Assembly (NCBI RefSeq): GCF_032229525.1
Contig: NZ_JAVTWB010000185.1
Coordinates: forward strand, 1-6,321
Direction: 5' to 3'
Source: Accumulibacter sp032229525
GTDB lineage: Bacteria; Pseudomonadota; Gammaproteobacteria; Burkholderiales; Rhodocyclaceae
DNA length: 6,321 nt
A program made the translations under genes and the position numbers. Numbering within the stretch: position 1 is the stretch's first letter; each line of letters opens with the position of its first letter. Shown one piece after another: positions 1 to 5,543 of the stretch. The notes under the pieces were generated by a model. It was not told the DNA's origin and ran no database searches. It was given only the letters and a program-made list of their open reading frames with translations.

Positions 1-2973
1 TCACTTCACCAGGCCATTTTTGCACGCGTGGCATTACTGGTAACCGGAACGACGCTGCTTGCAGCTGTTTTCTTCGTTCTGTTTACGCTGCTCCCGGTAG
101 CGAAGCGTATTGCCGAGACCCAGTTCAACGAGGCCGCAACGCGCACCGACGCGGCCCTGACCGCTCTCTTCTCGCCGGCCGAAGATTTGCTGGAGATCGG
201 CCGGCGGCGGATTGGTGCTGAGGCGCCGGATATTGACCCTCCGGATGTTTTCAATCGCTTCTTTCAGCCGATGCTGGAAGCGATTGAGCAGGTGACGTCG
301 GTGGTCGCGGGAACGTCCACTGGCCAGGGTTGGCTGCTGCTCCAGCAGCCCACAGGTGCCTGGCGAAACCGCATCACCGATATCCCGCGTTGGGGTGCCC
401 GACACCTGATCGTGGAGCGCCTGCCGGACGGTCGATCGACCCGGGCGTGGAAGGAGCTCGACTACGACGCGCGCACGCGGCCGTGGTACCAGGGCGCCAT
501 CGCCAGCGAGGGCGAGAACACGCTGTATTGGACGGCACCCTATGCCTTCTTTACCACGGGCGATCCGGGGATGACCGTTTCCACCCGTTTTAAACTGAGC
601 GATGGGCGTGATTTCGTGCTCGGTTTCGATCTCAAGCTGCGCGATCTGTCGCCAACCACGATGCACTCACGGATCGGTAGCCGAGGTCTGGTGACGGTGA
701 TCACCGATGATGAGCGTGTTCTCGCATTGCCATCGCCGCCGCCTGGGATAAAGGAGGCTGACTGGCTGCGACATGTCCTCAAACCAGCCGGCGACCTTGG
801 CCTGCCGCAGTTGCGGGACGCCTTGCAGAGCTGGCGACGGGCGGGCCGGAGCACTGACCGGATCATCAGTTTTGACTCTGAAGGGGCGCCCTGGTTGCTC
901 AGCGCTCGCCAGCATGCGATCGGCCAGCAAGCATTGTGGATCCTGGCAATGGCGCCGGAAGCAGATTTCTCGCCATCCTGGCTGAAGGTGACGGGTATTT
1001 TGGGTGGCGGGAGTCTGCTCGTACTGGCGATCGCCATGCTGCTTACGCACGCGCTGGCTCAGCGTCTCGCTCGCCCGCTCGAGAGCCTGGCGAGGGACAG
1101 CGAACGGATCGGGCAACTCGATTTTCGGCCCGCCGAGTATCCGCACAGCCGGATTGCCGAGATAAGACAACTGCAGCAGTCACAGGAGACGATGCGCACG
1201 ACGCTGCAGCGTAACCAGGAGGAACTCGCGCAGCAAGCGACCAGTTTGCGCAATCAGGTGAGCGCTCTGCAGGCGGCAAAGGGAGAGTTGCTGGCCAGCG
1301 AGCAACGCTGGCGTTCCTTCTACGACCTCGGTCTGATCGGAGTGGCGATTACTTCTCCCGACAAAAGCTGGATTCACAGCAACGACTATATCTGCCGACT
1401 ACTGGAGTATCCGGAGCACCAGCTGCACCAGATGTCATGGGCGCAACTGACCTATCCGGACGATCTCGCCGCCGATATCGAAAAGTTCAATGCCTTGCTG
1501 GCGGGCGAGATCGACGGCTATGAAATGGAAAAGCGCTTCGTCAGCCGCAGCGGGCGGGTGATCCCGACCCGACTGGTGGTGCGTTGCGTGCGCAAGCAGG
1601 ACGGGTCGGTGGACTTCATCACCGCGATGATCGACGATCTCACCGAGCGCAAGAGCGCTGAGGCGCGGATCCACTACCTGGCGAATTTCGATGCCTTGAC
1701 CGGTCTGCCGAATCGAGCCCAGCTGGATGACCGGATGACCTATTCGCTCAGCGTCGCCAGGCGCAACCAACAGACCGTGGCGCTGATGTTTCTCGATGTC
1801 GATCACTTCAAGGATATCAACGACACCCTGGGGCACAGCGTCGGCGACGCATTGCTGGTCCAGCTGGCGAGACGGCTGCGCCTGATTCTGCGCGAGGAAG
1901 ATACCGTATCGCGCCTGGGTGGAGACGAGTTCATCCTCTCACTGCATGGGACAGATGCGCGCGGCGTGGCGCACGTAGCGAAGAAATTGCTGGACGTGAT
2001 CGCCGAGCCTTACCACATCGAGCAGTACGATCTGCACGTCACCGCCTCGATCGGCATTGCGCTGTTTCCGGATGACGGCACCGACCTGGAAACGCTTTCC
2101 CGGAATGCCGATGCTGCCATGTACCGCGCCAAGCAGGAGGGTCGTCACGCCTATCGCTTCTTCACCACGGAAATGCAGGCGCGTTCGGCACGTCATCTGA
2201 CACTGATTTCGGCCTTGCGCCATGCCATTGCGCTTGACCAGCTGGCGTTGCACTACCAGCCTCAGATCTCGATCAAGTCGGGGCGACTGGTCGGCGCCGA
2301 AGCCTTGCTACGCTGGACTCATCCCGAGCTGGGCGTGGTTTCACCAGCCGAGTTCATTCCCGCAGCGGAAGACAGCGGATTGATCCTGTCGATCGGGGAA
2401 TGGGTGATGCGGCAGGCTGTGCGACATGGCAAGCAATGGATGAGCAGGGGCCGCGATGCCCTGGTCATCGCGGTAAACCTCTCGGCGGTGCAGTTTCGCC
2501 ATCCGGATTTGCCGAATCTGGTGACCCGCATTCTCGACGAAGAGGGCTTGCCGCCCGAGTATCTCGAACTGGAGCTGACCGAGGGGGTGGCGATGCACGA
2601 TCCGCAGGGCGCGATTGCGGTGATGAACGATCTGCATGAGCGCGGTGTGCGGATGTCGATCGACGATTTCGGGACCGGCTATTCCTCGTTGAGCTACCTG
2701 AAGAAGTTCAAGGTGTACAAGCTCAAGATCGACCAGTCTTTCGTGCGCGACATCAGTACCGACGCCGAAGACAAGGCGATCGTCAGTGCCATCATTCGCA
2801 TGGCGCAGAGCCTGGGCTTGCAGACCATCGCCGAAGGCGTCGAGACCGCCGGCCAGCTGGCCTACCTGGGCGAGGAAGGCTGCGATGAGGTACAAGGCTA
2901 CTACTACAGCAAACCGCTGCCGGCCGAGCAGTTCGAGAGCTTAATGGTGGCGCGCAACGCACATCGCTGGTAA
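1..2973 (+). CDS. Membrane-bound Cache-HAMP-PAS-GGDEF-EAL cyclic-di-GMP synthase/phosphodiesterase, 5' end outside window
   Basis: Bifunctional-type cyclic-di-GMP turnover enzyme of the inner membrane. Residues are numbered from the GTG at 28. Seen in order: TM1 about 1-25; periplasmic sensor region about 26-318, with a Cache-like DARTRPWY at 147-154; TM2 about 321-343; HAMP and coiled coil about 344-425; PAS about 424-544; GGDEF about 552-710; EAL about 725-975. The GGDEF domain has an intact GGDEF motif (631-635), metal and substrate residues D590, N598 and D607, and an RxxD inhibitory site (REED, 622-625) five residues before GGDEF. The EAL domain keeps every catalytic position known from RocR: E758, N817, E849, D879, D880, K900, E936 and Q956. 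Both domains therefore look competent, and net output probably depends on the ligand sensed. The frame is open from base 1 (SLHQAIFAR precedes the GTG), and no ribosome-binding site precedes position 28, so the start is probably upstream. The sensed ligand is unknown. Confidence 0.95.
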   Translation, partial: SLHQAIFARVALLVTGTTLLAAVFFVLFTLLPVAKRIAETQFNEAATRTDAALTALFSPAEDLLEIGRRRIGAEAPDIDPPDVFNRFFQPMLEAIEQVTSVVAGTSTGQGWLLLQQPTGAWRNRITDIPRWGARHLIVERLPDGRSTRAWKELDYDARTRPWYQGAIASEGENTLYWTAPYAFFTTGDPGMTVSTRFKLSDGRDFVLGFDLKLRDLSPTTMHSRIGSRGLVTVITDDERVLALPSPPPGIKEADWLRHVLKPAGDLGLPQLRDALQSWRRAGRSTDRIISFDSEGAPWLLSARQHAIGQQALWILAMAPEADFSPSWLKVTGILGGGSLLVLAIAMLLTHALAQRLARPLESLARDSERIGQLDFRPAEYPHSRIAEIRQLQQSQETMRTTLQRNQEELAQQATSLRNQVSALQAAKGELLASEQRWRSFYDLGLIGVAITSPDKSWIHSNDYICRLLEYPEHQLHQMSWAQLTYPDDLAADIEKFNALLAGEIDGYEMEKRFVSRSGRVIPTRLVVRCVRKQDGSVDFITAMIDDLTERKSAEARIHYLANFDALTGLPNRAQLDDRMTYSLSVARRNQQTVALMFLDVDHFKDINDTLGHSVGDALLVQLARRLRLILREEDTVSRLGGDEFILSLHGTDARGVAHVAKKLLDVIAEPYHIEQYDLHVTASIGIALFPDDGTDLETLSRNADAAMYRAKQEGRHAYRFFTTEMQARSARHLTLISALRHAIALDQLALHYQPQISIKSGRLVGAEALLRWTHPELGVVSPAEFIPAAEDSGLILSIGEWVMRQAVRHGKQWMSRGRDALVIAVNLSAVQFRHPDLPNLVTRILDEEGLPPEYLELELTEGVAMHDPQGAIAVMNDLHERGVRMSIDDFGTGYSSLSYLKKFKVYKLKIDQSFVRDISTDAEDKAIVSAIIRMAQSLGLQTIAEGVETAGQLAYLGEEGCDEVQGYYYSKPLPAEQFESLMVARNAHRW

Positions 2974-3074
2974 GCGGAGCTCGTCAGTTCGGAGCCGGGT
3001 CGGGTGCTTTGTTGCCTCACCTCGCCCCTGGCACGCCTGCCGGGAAGAGGACCTCGCGCTGCGGCGTCGGCATT

Positions 3075-3087
3075 GCGCCGCCGGCGC
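3075..3087. repeat. GC-only palindrome in the convergent gap
   Basis: GCGCCG and CGGCGC flank a single C between the ends of the cyclic-di-GMP gene and the lipoprotein gene. It could fold at the 3' end of either transcript, but no T-run follows on either strand. It is not a convincing intrinsic terminator and may be chance in GC-rich DNA. I see no other structure in the 129-base gap 2974-3102. Confidence 0.25.
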
Positions 3088-3102
3088 GTCGGGCGTTGGT
3101 AA

Positions 3103-3624
3103 CTACCGTGGCTGATCCATGGTGAAGGTGTTGCCGATCGCGTTGAAAATCTGGTCGGCCGACAGGAAAGCCGCCTGCGGCGCGCCCTCTGGCCACCCGC
3201 AACGCAGCACGTAAGCCGACGTACCCACAGGCGCAGCAAGGGCGATGCGGGTGACGCTCGTCATCCGCTGCGTACCGGCGATCGCGCGTTCGTCATAGTT
3301 CACACTCTGGACAATGAGGGTGATGGGCGGAATGATCAGCGCCGCGTCCTTTTCGGCGGTGAGCGAACAGTAGGGCTCGTACGGCGCGAGTGCGGTCACC
3401 GGCACGACCTTGAGATTCTGGAAAAGCATTCGAGGCTGGCCGCCCGGGAAGCTCAGCGGGGTGTCCAGGCTGAAGCGGAATCCCTTCTCGATCTGTTGCG
3501 GTGGCGGGGCCGGCGGTGCGGCGGAATGCTGACACGCCGCGAGCAGGGTAGCTGCCGCGACCGACGCGACGGTCGGGAGCGCGCGTCGGTATCCCCGCGT
3601 TGTGCTGTTCACCGGTGTATTCAT
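3103..3624 (-). CDS. Small hypothetical lipoprotein with two mature-domain cysteines
   Basis: This 173-residue protein is not one I recognise. It starts with a signal peptide containing basic residues (R10, R13, R14) and a hydrophobic stretch about 18-30, ending in a lipobox LAAC at 28-31. C31 would be lipidated. The +2 residue is Q rather than D, which by the usual rule favours outer-membrane sorting. A Pro/Ala-rich tether follows (about 34-44), then a compact domain of about 130 residues with C86 (EPYCSL) and C142 (LRCGWPEG). These two could form a disulfide in the periplasm. The ATG at 3624 is chosen because GGGGA lies 7 bases before it and the signal peptide begins there. The frame is open 58 codons further upstream, but that extension has no export signal and overlaps the promoter candidate. 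It lies downstream of tag on the same strand, 182 bases away, and probably has its own promoter. The function is unknown. Confidence 0.85.
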   Translation of the reverse strand: MNTPVNSTTRGYRRALPTVASVAAATLLAACQHSAAPPAPPPQQIEKGFRFSLDTPLSFPGGQPRMLFQNLKVVPVTALAPYEPYCSLTAEKDAALIIPPITLIVQSVNYDERAIAGTQRMTSVTRIALAAPVGTSAYVLRCGWPEGAPQAAFLSADQIFNAIGNTFTMDQPR

Positions 3625-3631
3625 CGTATTT

Positions 3632-3636
3632 TCCCC
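3632..3636 (-). promoter_or_regulatory. Ribosome-binding site of the lipoprotein gene
   Basis: Read on the minus strand this is GGGGA, 7 bases before the ATG at 3624. It decides the start against the longer open frame reaching 3798. Confidence 0.6.
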
Positions 3637-3702
3637 AAGCGTGTGAGCGACGGCCCGTCGCATCGGTTGTCGATGGACAGGAAATCCAACGCGACCAGCG
3701 AG

Positions 3703-3732
3703 AGTGTATGAGTCGCCATCGAGCGCCGTCAA
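3703..3732 (-). promoter_or_regulatory. Candidate sigma-70 promoter for the lipoprotein gene
   Basis: On the minus strand, TTGACG (3732-3727, 5 of 6 to TTGACA) and TACACT (3708-3703, 4 of 6 to TATAAT) are 18 bases apart. Transcription would start near 3696 and give a leader of about 70 bases. It lies in the gap between tag and the lipoprotein gene, so the lipoprotein need not depend on tag transcription. Found by eye; not tested statistically. Confidence 0.4.
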
Positions 3733-3806
3733 TTGCCAATTTGGCCCAGCAAGCTGGCGAAAAGTCAGTCCGGCGCTGCGAGCAGCCAAGACTGACATCG
3801 CTCGCG

Positions 3807-4373
3807 CTAGCGGGCCTGGACTTCGACGTGGCGCGGGCAGGTGGTCAGATGGTCATTGACCATGCCAGTTGACTGCATCAACGCATAACAAATCTTCGAA
3901 CCAACGAACTTGAACCCGGCTTGACCCAAGGCTTTGCTCATGGCATCCGACCGCTCTGTCCTGGCCGGCACCTCGGCCAGCGTCAGCCATTGATTCTGAA
4001 TCGGCAGGTGATCGACGAAGTGCCACAGGAAATCGCTGAACGACTGTCTCTCGGCGGTGAGAGCCAGGTACGCTTTGGCATTGTCGATGGCTGCCGCCAC
4101 CTTGGCACGATTTCGGACGATCCCCGAATCTGCCAACAGTGCGGCAACTTTTGCAGCGTCATAGCGGGCAATCCGCTGCGGATCGAAATCATCGAAGGCG
4201 CGCCGGTAGTTTTCTCGTTTCCTGAGGATCGTCGCCCAGGACAAACCGGCTTGCGTCCCTTCCAGGATCAGCATTTCAAACAGGCTTCGATCATCGTGGA
4301 GCGGTACGCCCCATTCCGAGTCATGGTATTCACGGTAAAGGTCGAAGCCTTCGCACCACGGACAACGTTGCAT
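3807..4373 (-). CDS. tag: DNA-3-methyladenine glycosylase I (Tag)
   Basis: Cytoplasmic base-excision repair enzyme that removes 3-methyladenine from alkylated DNA, leaving an abasic site. The 188-residue protein matches the E. coli Tag length (187) and aligns with it almost without gaps. From the ATG at 4373 the key residues fall at the E. coli numbers: zinc ligands C4, H17, H175 and C179; active-site E38 in LILEGTQAGLSW; Y16 and W46. Conserved blocks include YHDSEWGVP, RKRENYR, GFKFVGSKICY and MVNDH. The frame also allows an ATG at 4379 and a TTG at 4394. The 4373 start is preferred because GGAG (4386-4383) lies 9 bases before it but only 3 before 4379, and because MQRC aligns with the family MERC start. 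It is divergent from the exported-protein/sigma operon. No Ada-type regulator is visible nearby, so expression is probably constitutive. Confidence 0.95.
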   Translation of the reverse strand: MQRCPWCEGFDLYREYHDSEWGVPLHDDRSLFEMLILEGTQAGLSWATILRKRENYRRAFDDFDPQRIARYDAAKVAALLADSGIVRNRAKVAAAIDNAKAYLALTAERQSFSDFLWHFVDHLPIQNQWLTLAEVPARTERSDAMSKALGQAGFKFVGSKICYALMQSTGMVNDHLTTCPRHVEVQAR

Positions 4374-4382
4374 CGACATCAA

Positions 4383-4386
4383 CTCC
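4383..4386 (-). promoter_or_regulatory. Ribosome-binding site of tag
   Basis: GGAG on the minus strand is 9 bases from the ATG at 4373 and 3 bases from the in-frame ATG at 4379. It supports the shorter protein as the main product. Confidence 0.5.
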
Positions 4387-4400
4387 GCGAACAAAGACCC

Positions 4401-4428
4401 AGTCTACTGCCAACACCGCCAGCGGCAA
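4401..4428 (-). promoter_or_regulatory. Weak candidate promoter for tag
   Basis: On the minus strand, TTGCCG (4428-4423) and TAGACT (4406-4401) are 16 bases apart, each matching the sigma-70 consensus at 4 of 6 positions. Transcription would start near 4394, just before the GGAG site, giving a leader of about 20 bases. Confidence 0.3.
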
Positions 4429-4443
4429 CGCGTCATGCGCCGC

Positions 4444-4464
4444 CTTGCGCCTTTTTCACGCAAG
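4444..4464. repeat. Six-base inverted repeat in the divergent intergenic region
   Basis: CTTGCG (4444-4449) and CGCAAG (4459-4464) flank a 9-base spacer containing five Ts. The arms extend by two pairs if C4443 is bulged. It lies upstream of both divergent genes, so it could be an operator or a chance hairpin. No regulator-specific consensus is recognised. Confidence 0.2.
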
Positions 4465-4553
4465 CGATCGCCGACCCAGCGTTTCGACGCCTTTCCTTTC
4501 AAGAGCGCATGCTCGCCAGTTCCCTTGTTGGCTGACGCGAAACCGCGAGCGGC

Positions 4554-4579
4554 GGAATAAAATCGGCGCTTTCCCTGTT
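4554..4579 (+). promoter_or_regulatory. Candidate promoter for the exported-protein/sigma/anti-sigma operon
   Basis: This AT-rich patch in GC-rich DNA can be read two ways. First, TAAAAT (4558-4563) resembles a sigma-70 -10 box, but no acceptable -35 lies 16-18 bases upstream. Second, GGAAT (4554-4558), 17 bases, then TGTT (4576-4579) resembles the GGAAC-N16/17-CGTT layout of some ECF sigma promoters, which would fit autoregulation by the sigma gene downstream. The second reading places the transcript start close to 4586, at the base of the leader stem-loop. Neither is proven. Confidence 0.25.
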
Positions 4580-4585
4580 AACCGA

Positions 4586-4606
4586 GGTGCAGGGACCTCC
4601 TGCGCC
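4586..4606 (+). promoter_or_regulatory. Leader stem-loop upstream of the ribosome-binding site
   Basis: GGTGCAGG (4586-4593) and CCTGCGCC (4599-4606) pair over 8 positions in RNA, with one G-U pair and a 5-base loop. The stem ends 8 bases before the AAGGAG site of the exported-protein gene. An alternative hairpin, GAGGT (4584-4588) with ACCTC (4595-4599), uses overlapping bases and cannot form at the same time. No T-run follows, so it is not a terminator. It could protect the 5' end or tune translation. Confidence 0.4.
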
Positions 4607-4614
4607 AACGATTG

Positions 4615-4620
4615 AAGGAG
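4615..4620 (+). promoter_or_regulatory. Strong ribosome-binding site of the exported-protein gene
   Basis: AAGGAG, 7 bases before the ATG at 4628, is the best Shine-Dalgarno sequence in the window. It suggests that the first gene is translated more strongly than the sigma factor behind it. Confidence 0.75.
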
Positions 4621-4627
4621 AAGGCAG

Positions 4628-5014
4628 ATGAATCACTTGAGATCCATGACCAGGATGGTCGCCGCGGCGGCATTGATCGCGTTGTCCGGCACCGCCGCTG
4701 CGCAGAGCGCACCGGCAAAGCTTGAAGGCGGCGTGCTGGTCGGGCCGAACGGCATGACGCTCTATGTCTTTGACAAGGATCCGGCGGCTGGCGGCAAGAG
4801 CGTGTGCAACGGTGGTTGCGCCGCCAACTGGCCGCCACTGGCCGCTGCCGGTGACGCCATGGCCGCCGGCGACTACGTAGTCATTACACGTGACGATGGT
4901 AGCAAGCAGTGGGCATTCAAAGGCAAGCCGCTCTACTATTGGGCGAAGGACCAGAAGCCCGGCGACAAGACCGGCGACGGCTTCAATAGCGTCTGGCACG
5001 TGGCCGTTCAATAG
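4628..5014 (+). CDS. Small exported protein with Yx(F/W)xxD repeats (COG4315 / Lipoprotein_15 family)
   Basis: This 128-residue protein has two copies of the family motif: YVFDKD at 46-51 and YYWAKD at 103-108. Between them are a CxxxC (C60, C64) and an NWPPL segment (68-71), and GDKTGDG leads to a final VWHV (122-125), all typical of the family. The N-terminus is a signal peptide: R5 and R9, hydrophobic 11-20, then a likely signal peptidase I cleavage after AAA (23-25), before Q26. There is no cysteine at the cleavage region, so despite the family name this member should be a soluble periplasmic or secreted protein, not a lipoprotein. C60 and C64 may form a disulfide or bind a ligand. The family's biochemical role is not established. 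The gene is first in an operon with an ECF sigma factor 10 bases downstream, which suggests it belongs to that sigma factor's response or sensing. Confidence 0.9.
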   Translation: MNHLRSMTRMVAAAALIALSGTAAAQSAPAKLEGGVLVGPNGMTLYVFDKDPAAGGKSVCNGGCAANWPPLAAAGDAMAAGDYVVITRDDGSKQWAFKGKPLYYWAKDQKPGDKTGDGFNSVWHVAVQ

Positions 5015-5017
5015 GGA
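5013..5017 (+). promoter_or_regulatory. Ribosome-binding site of the sigma gene, overlapping the upstream stop codon
   Basis: AGGGA overlaps the TAG (5012-5014) that ends the exported-protein gene. It lies 7 bases before the GTG at 5025 and 4 before the GTG at 5022. The spacing favours 5025, and the overlap favours translational coupling. Confidence 0.5.
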
Positions 5018-5024
5018 CCGCGTG

Positions 5025-5543
5025 GTGACAGGCCCCGGCACGCAGTTCGTTGAGCATATTCCCCGGCTGCGCCGCTATGCGCGTGCGCTGACCGGGGAGC
5101 GCAGCAGCGCCGACGATCTGGTGCAGGACGCGCTGGAGCGTGCCTGCAACAAGGTCCATTTGTGGCGCCGCGACAGCGACTTGCGCGCCTGGCTGTTCAC
5201 CATCATGCACAACGTTTTCATCAATCAGTTGCGGGGGCGCCGTGTGCTGCCGACCGTGCCGTTCGACGAGCAACTCGACGACTTTGCCGGCCAAGCGGCG
5301 CACGCCGACGGCCTGGCGATCCGCGACCTCGATGCGGCTTTGAGCCTGCTTCCCGACGCGCAGCGCGAAGTGCTGCTGCTCGTCGGGCTGGAGCAAATGA
5401 CCTACGAGGAGACAGCGAGGACCTTGGGCATCCCGCTGGGGACGGTCATGTCGCGCCTGTCGCGTGCGCGCGAGCGCTTGCGCGGGATCATGGAAGGTGT
5501 GGAGCGCACGCCCGAGGTGGTGGCGCTGAGAGTGATCAAATGA
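5025..5543 (+). CDS. ECF-family RNA polymerase sigma factor
   Basis: A 172-residue cytoplasmic sigma-70 factor of the two-domain ECF type, which directs RNA polymerase to a specific regulon. Sigma region 2 spans about 10-74, with DDLVQDALERA (30-40) for core binding and LRAWLFTIMHN (53-63) leading into RGRR for -10 recognition. After a short acidic linker, region 4 spans about 103-155, with LLPDAQREVLLL and a helix-turn-helix at 126-149 (TYEETARTLGIP, then GTVMSRLSRAR) for -35 recognition. There is no region 1 or 3, and length is normal for the class. Two tandem GTG codons (5022, 5025) can serve as start; 5025 has the better spacing from AGGGA. The frame is open back to 4890, but that stretch overlaps the exported-protein gene and has no family similarity. 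The gene overlaps the next one by ATGA, the usual layout for a sigma factor and its inhibitor. I cannot assign a specific ECF group. Confidence 0.93.
   Translation: MTGPGTQFVEHIPRLRRYARALTGERSSADDLVQDALERACNKVHLWRRDSDLRAWLFTIMHNVFINQLRGRRVLPTVPFDEQLDDFAGQAAHADGLAIRDLDAALSLLPDAQREVLLLVGLEQMTYEETARTLGIPLGTVMSRLSRARERLRGIMEGVERTPEVVALRVIK

Noticed and set aside
34..666. Minus-strand open frame of 210 codons opposite the Cache region
   Set aside because: It is antisense to a well-supported gene and has no recognisable motif. Long antisense frames are common at this GC content.
2974..3102. Intrinsic terminator in the convergent gap
   Set aside because: Only a 13-base GC palindrome is present, and no T-run follows it on either strand.
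3735..3760. Short palindromes near the tag stop codon (GCCAATTTGGC and CCAGCAAGCTGG)
   Set aside because: The stems are 4-5 pairs with one- to four-base loops and no following T-run. They are too weak to call a terminator or operator.
3625..3798. 58-codon N-terminal extension of the lipoprotein frame
   Set aside because: It would bury the signal peptide inside the protein and covers the candidate promoter. The start at 3624 has its own ribosome-binding site.
3921..4535. Plus-strand open frame of 204 codons across tag
   Set aside because: It lies antisense to a gene with every family residue in place. Its translation shows no recognisable domain and it has no convincing ribosome-binding site.
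4890..5024. N-terminal extension of the sigma frame back to 4890
   Set aside because: It overlaps the conserved end of the exported protein, is rich in Ser, Thr and Arg, and lies outside the ECF sigma domain.
4499..5041. Minus-strand open frame of 180 codons across the exported-protein gene
   Set aside because: It is a shadow of the real plus-strand gene in GC-rich DNA, with no domain features.
5162..5539. 126-codon upstream extension of the anti-sigma frame inside the sigma gene
   Set aside because: The extension is Arg/Ala-rich out-of-frame reading of the sigma gene. The anti-sigma signature begins at the ATG at 5540, which has the expected ATGA overlap.
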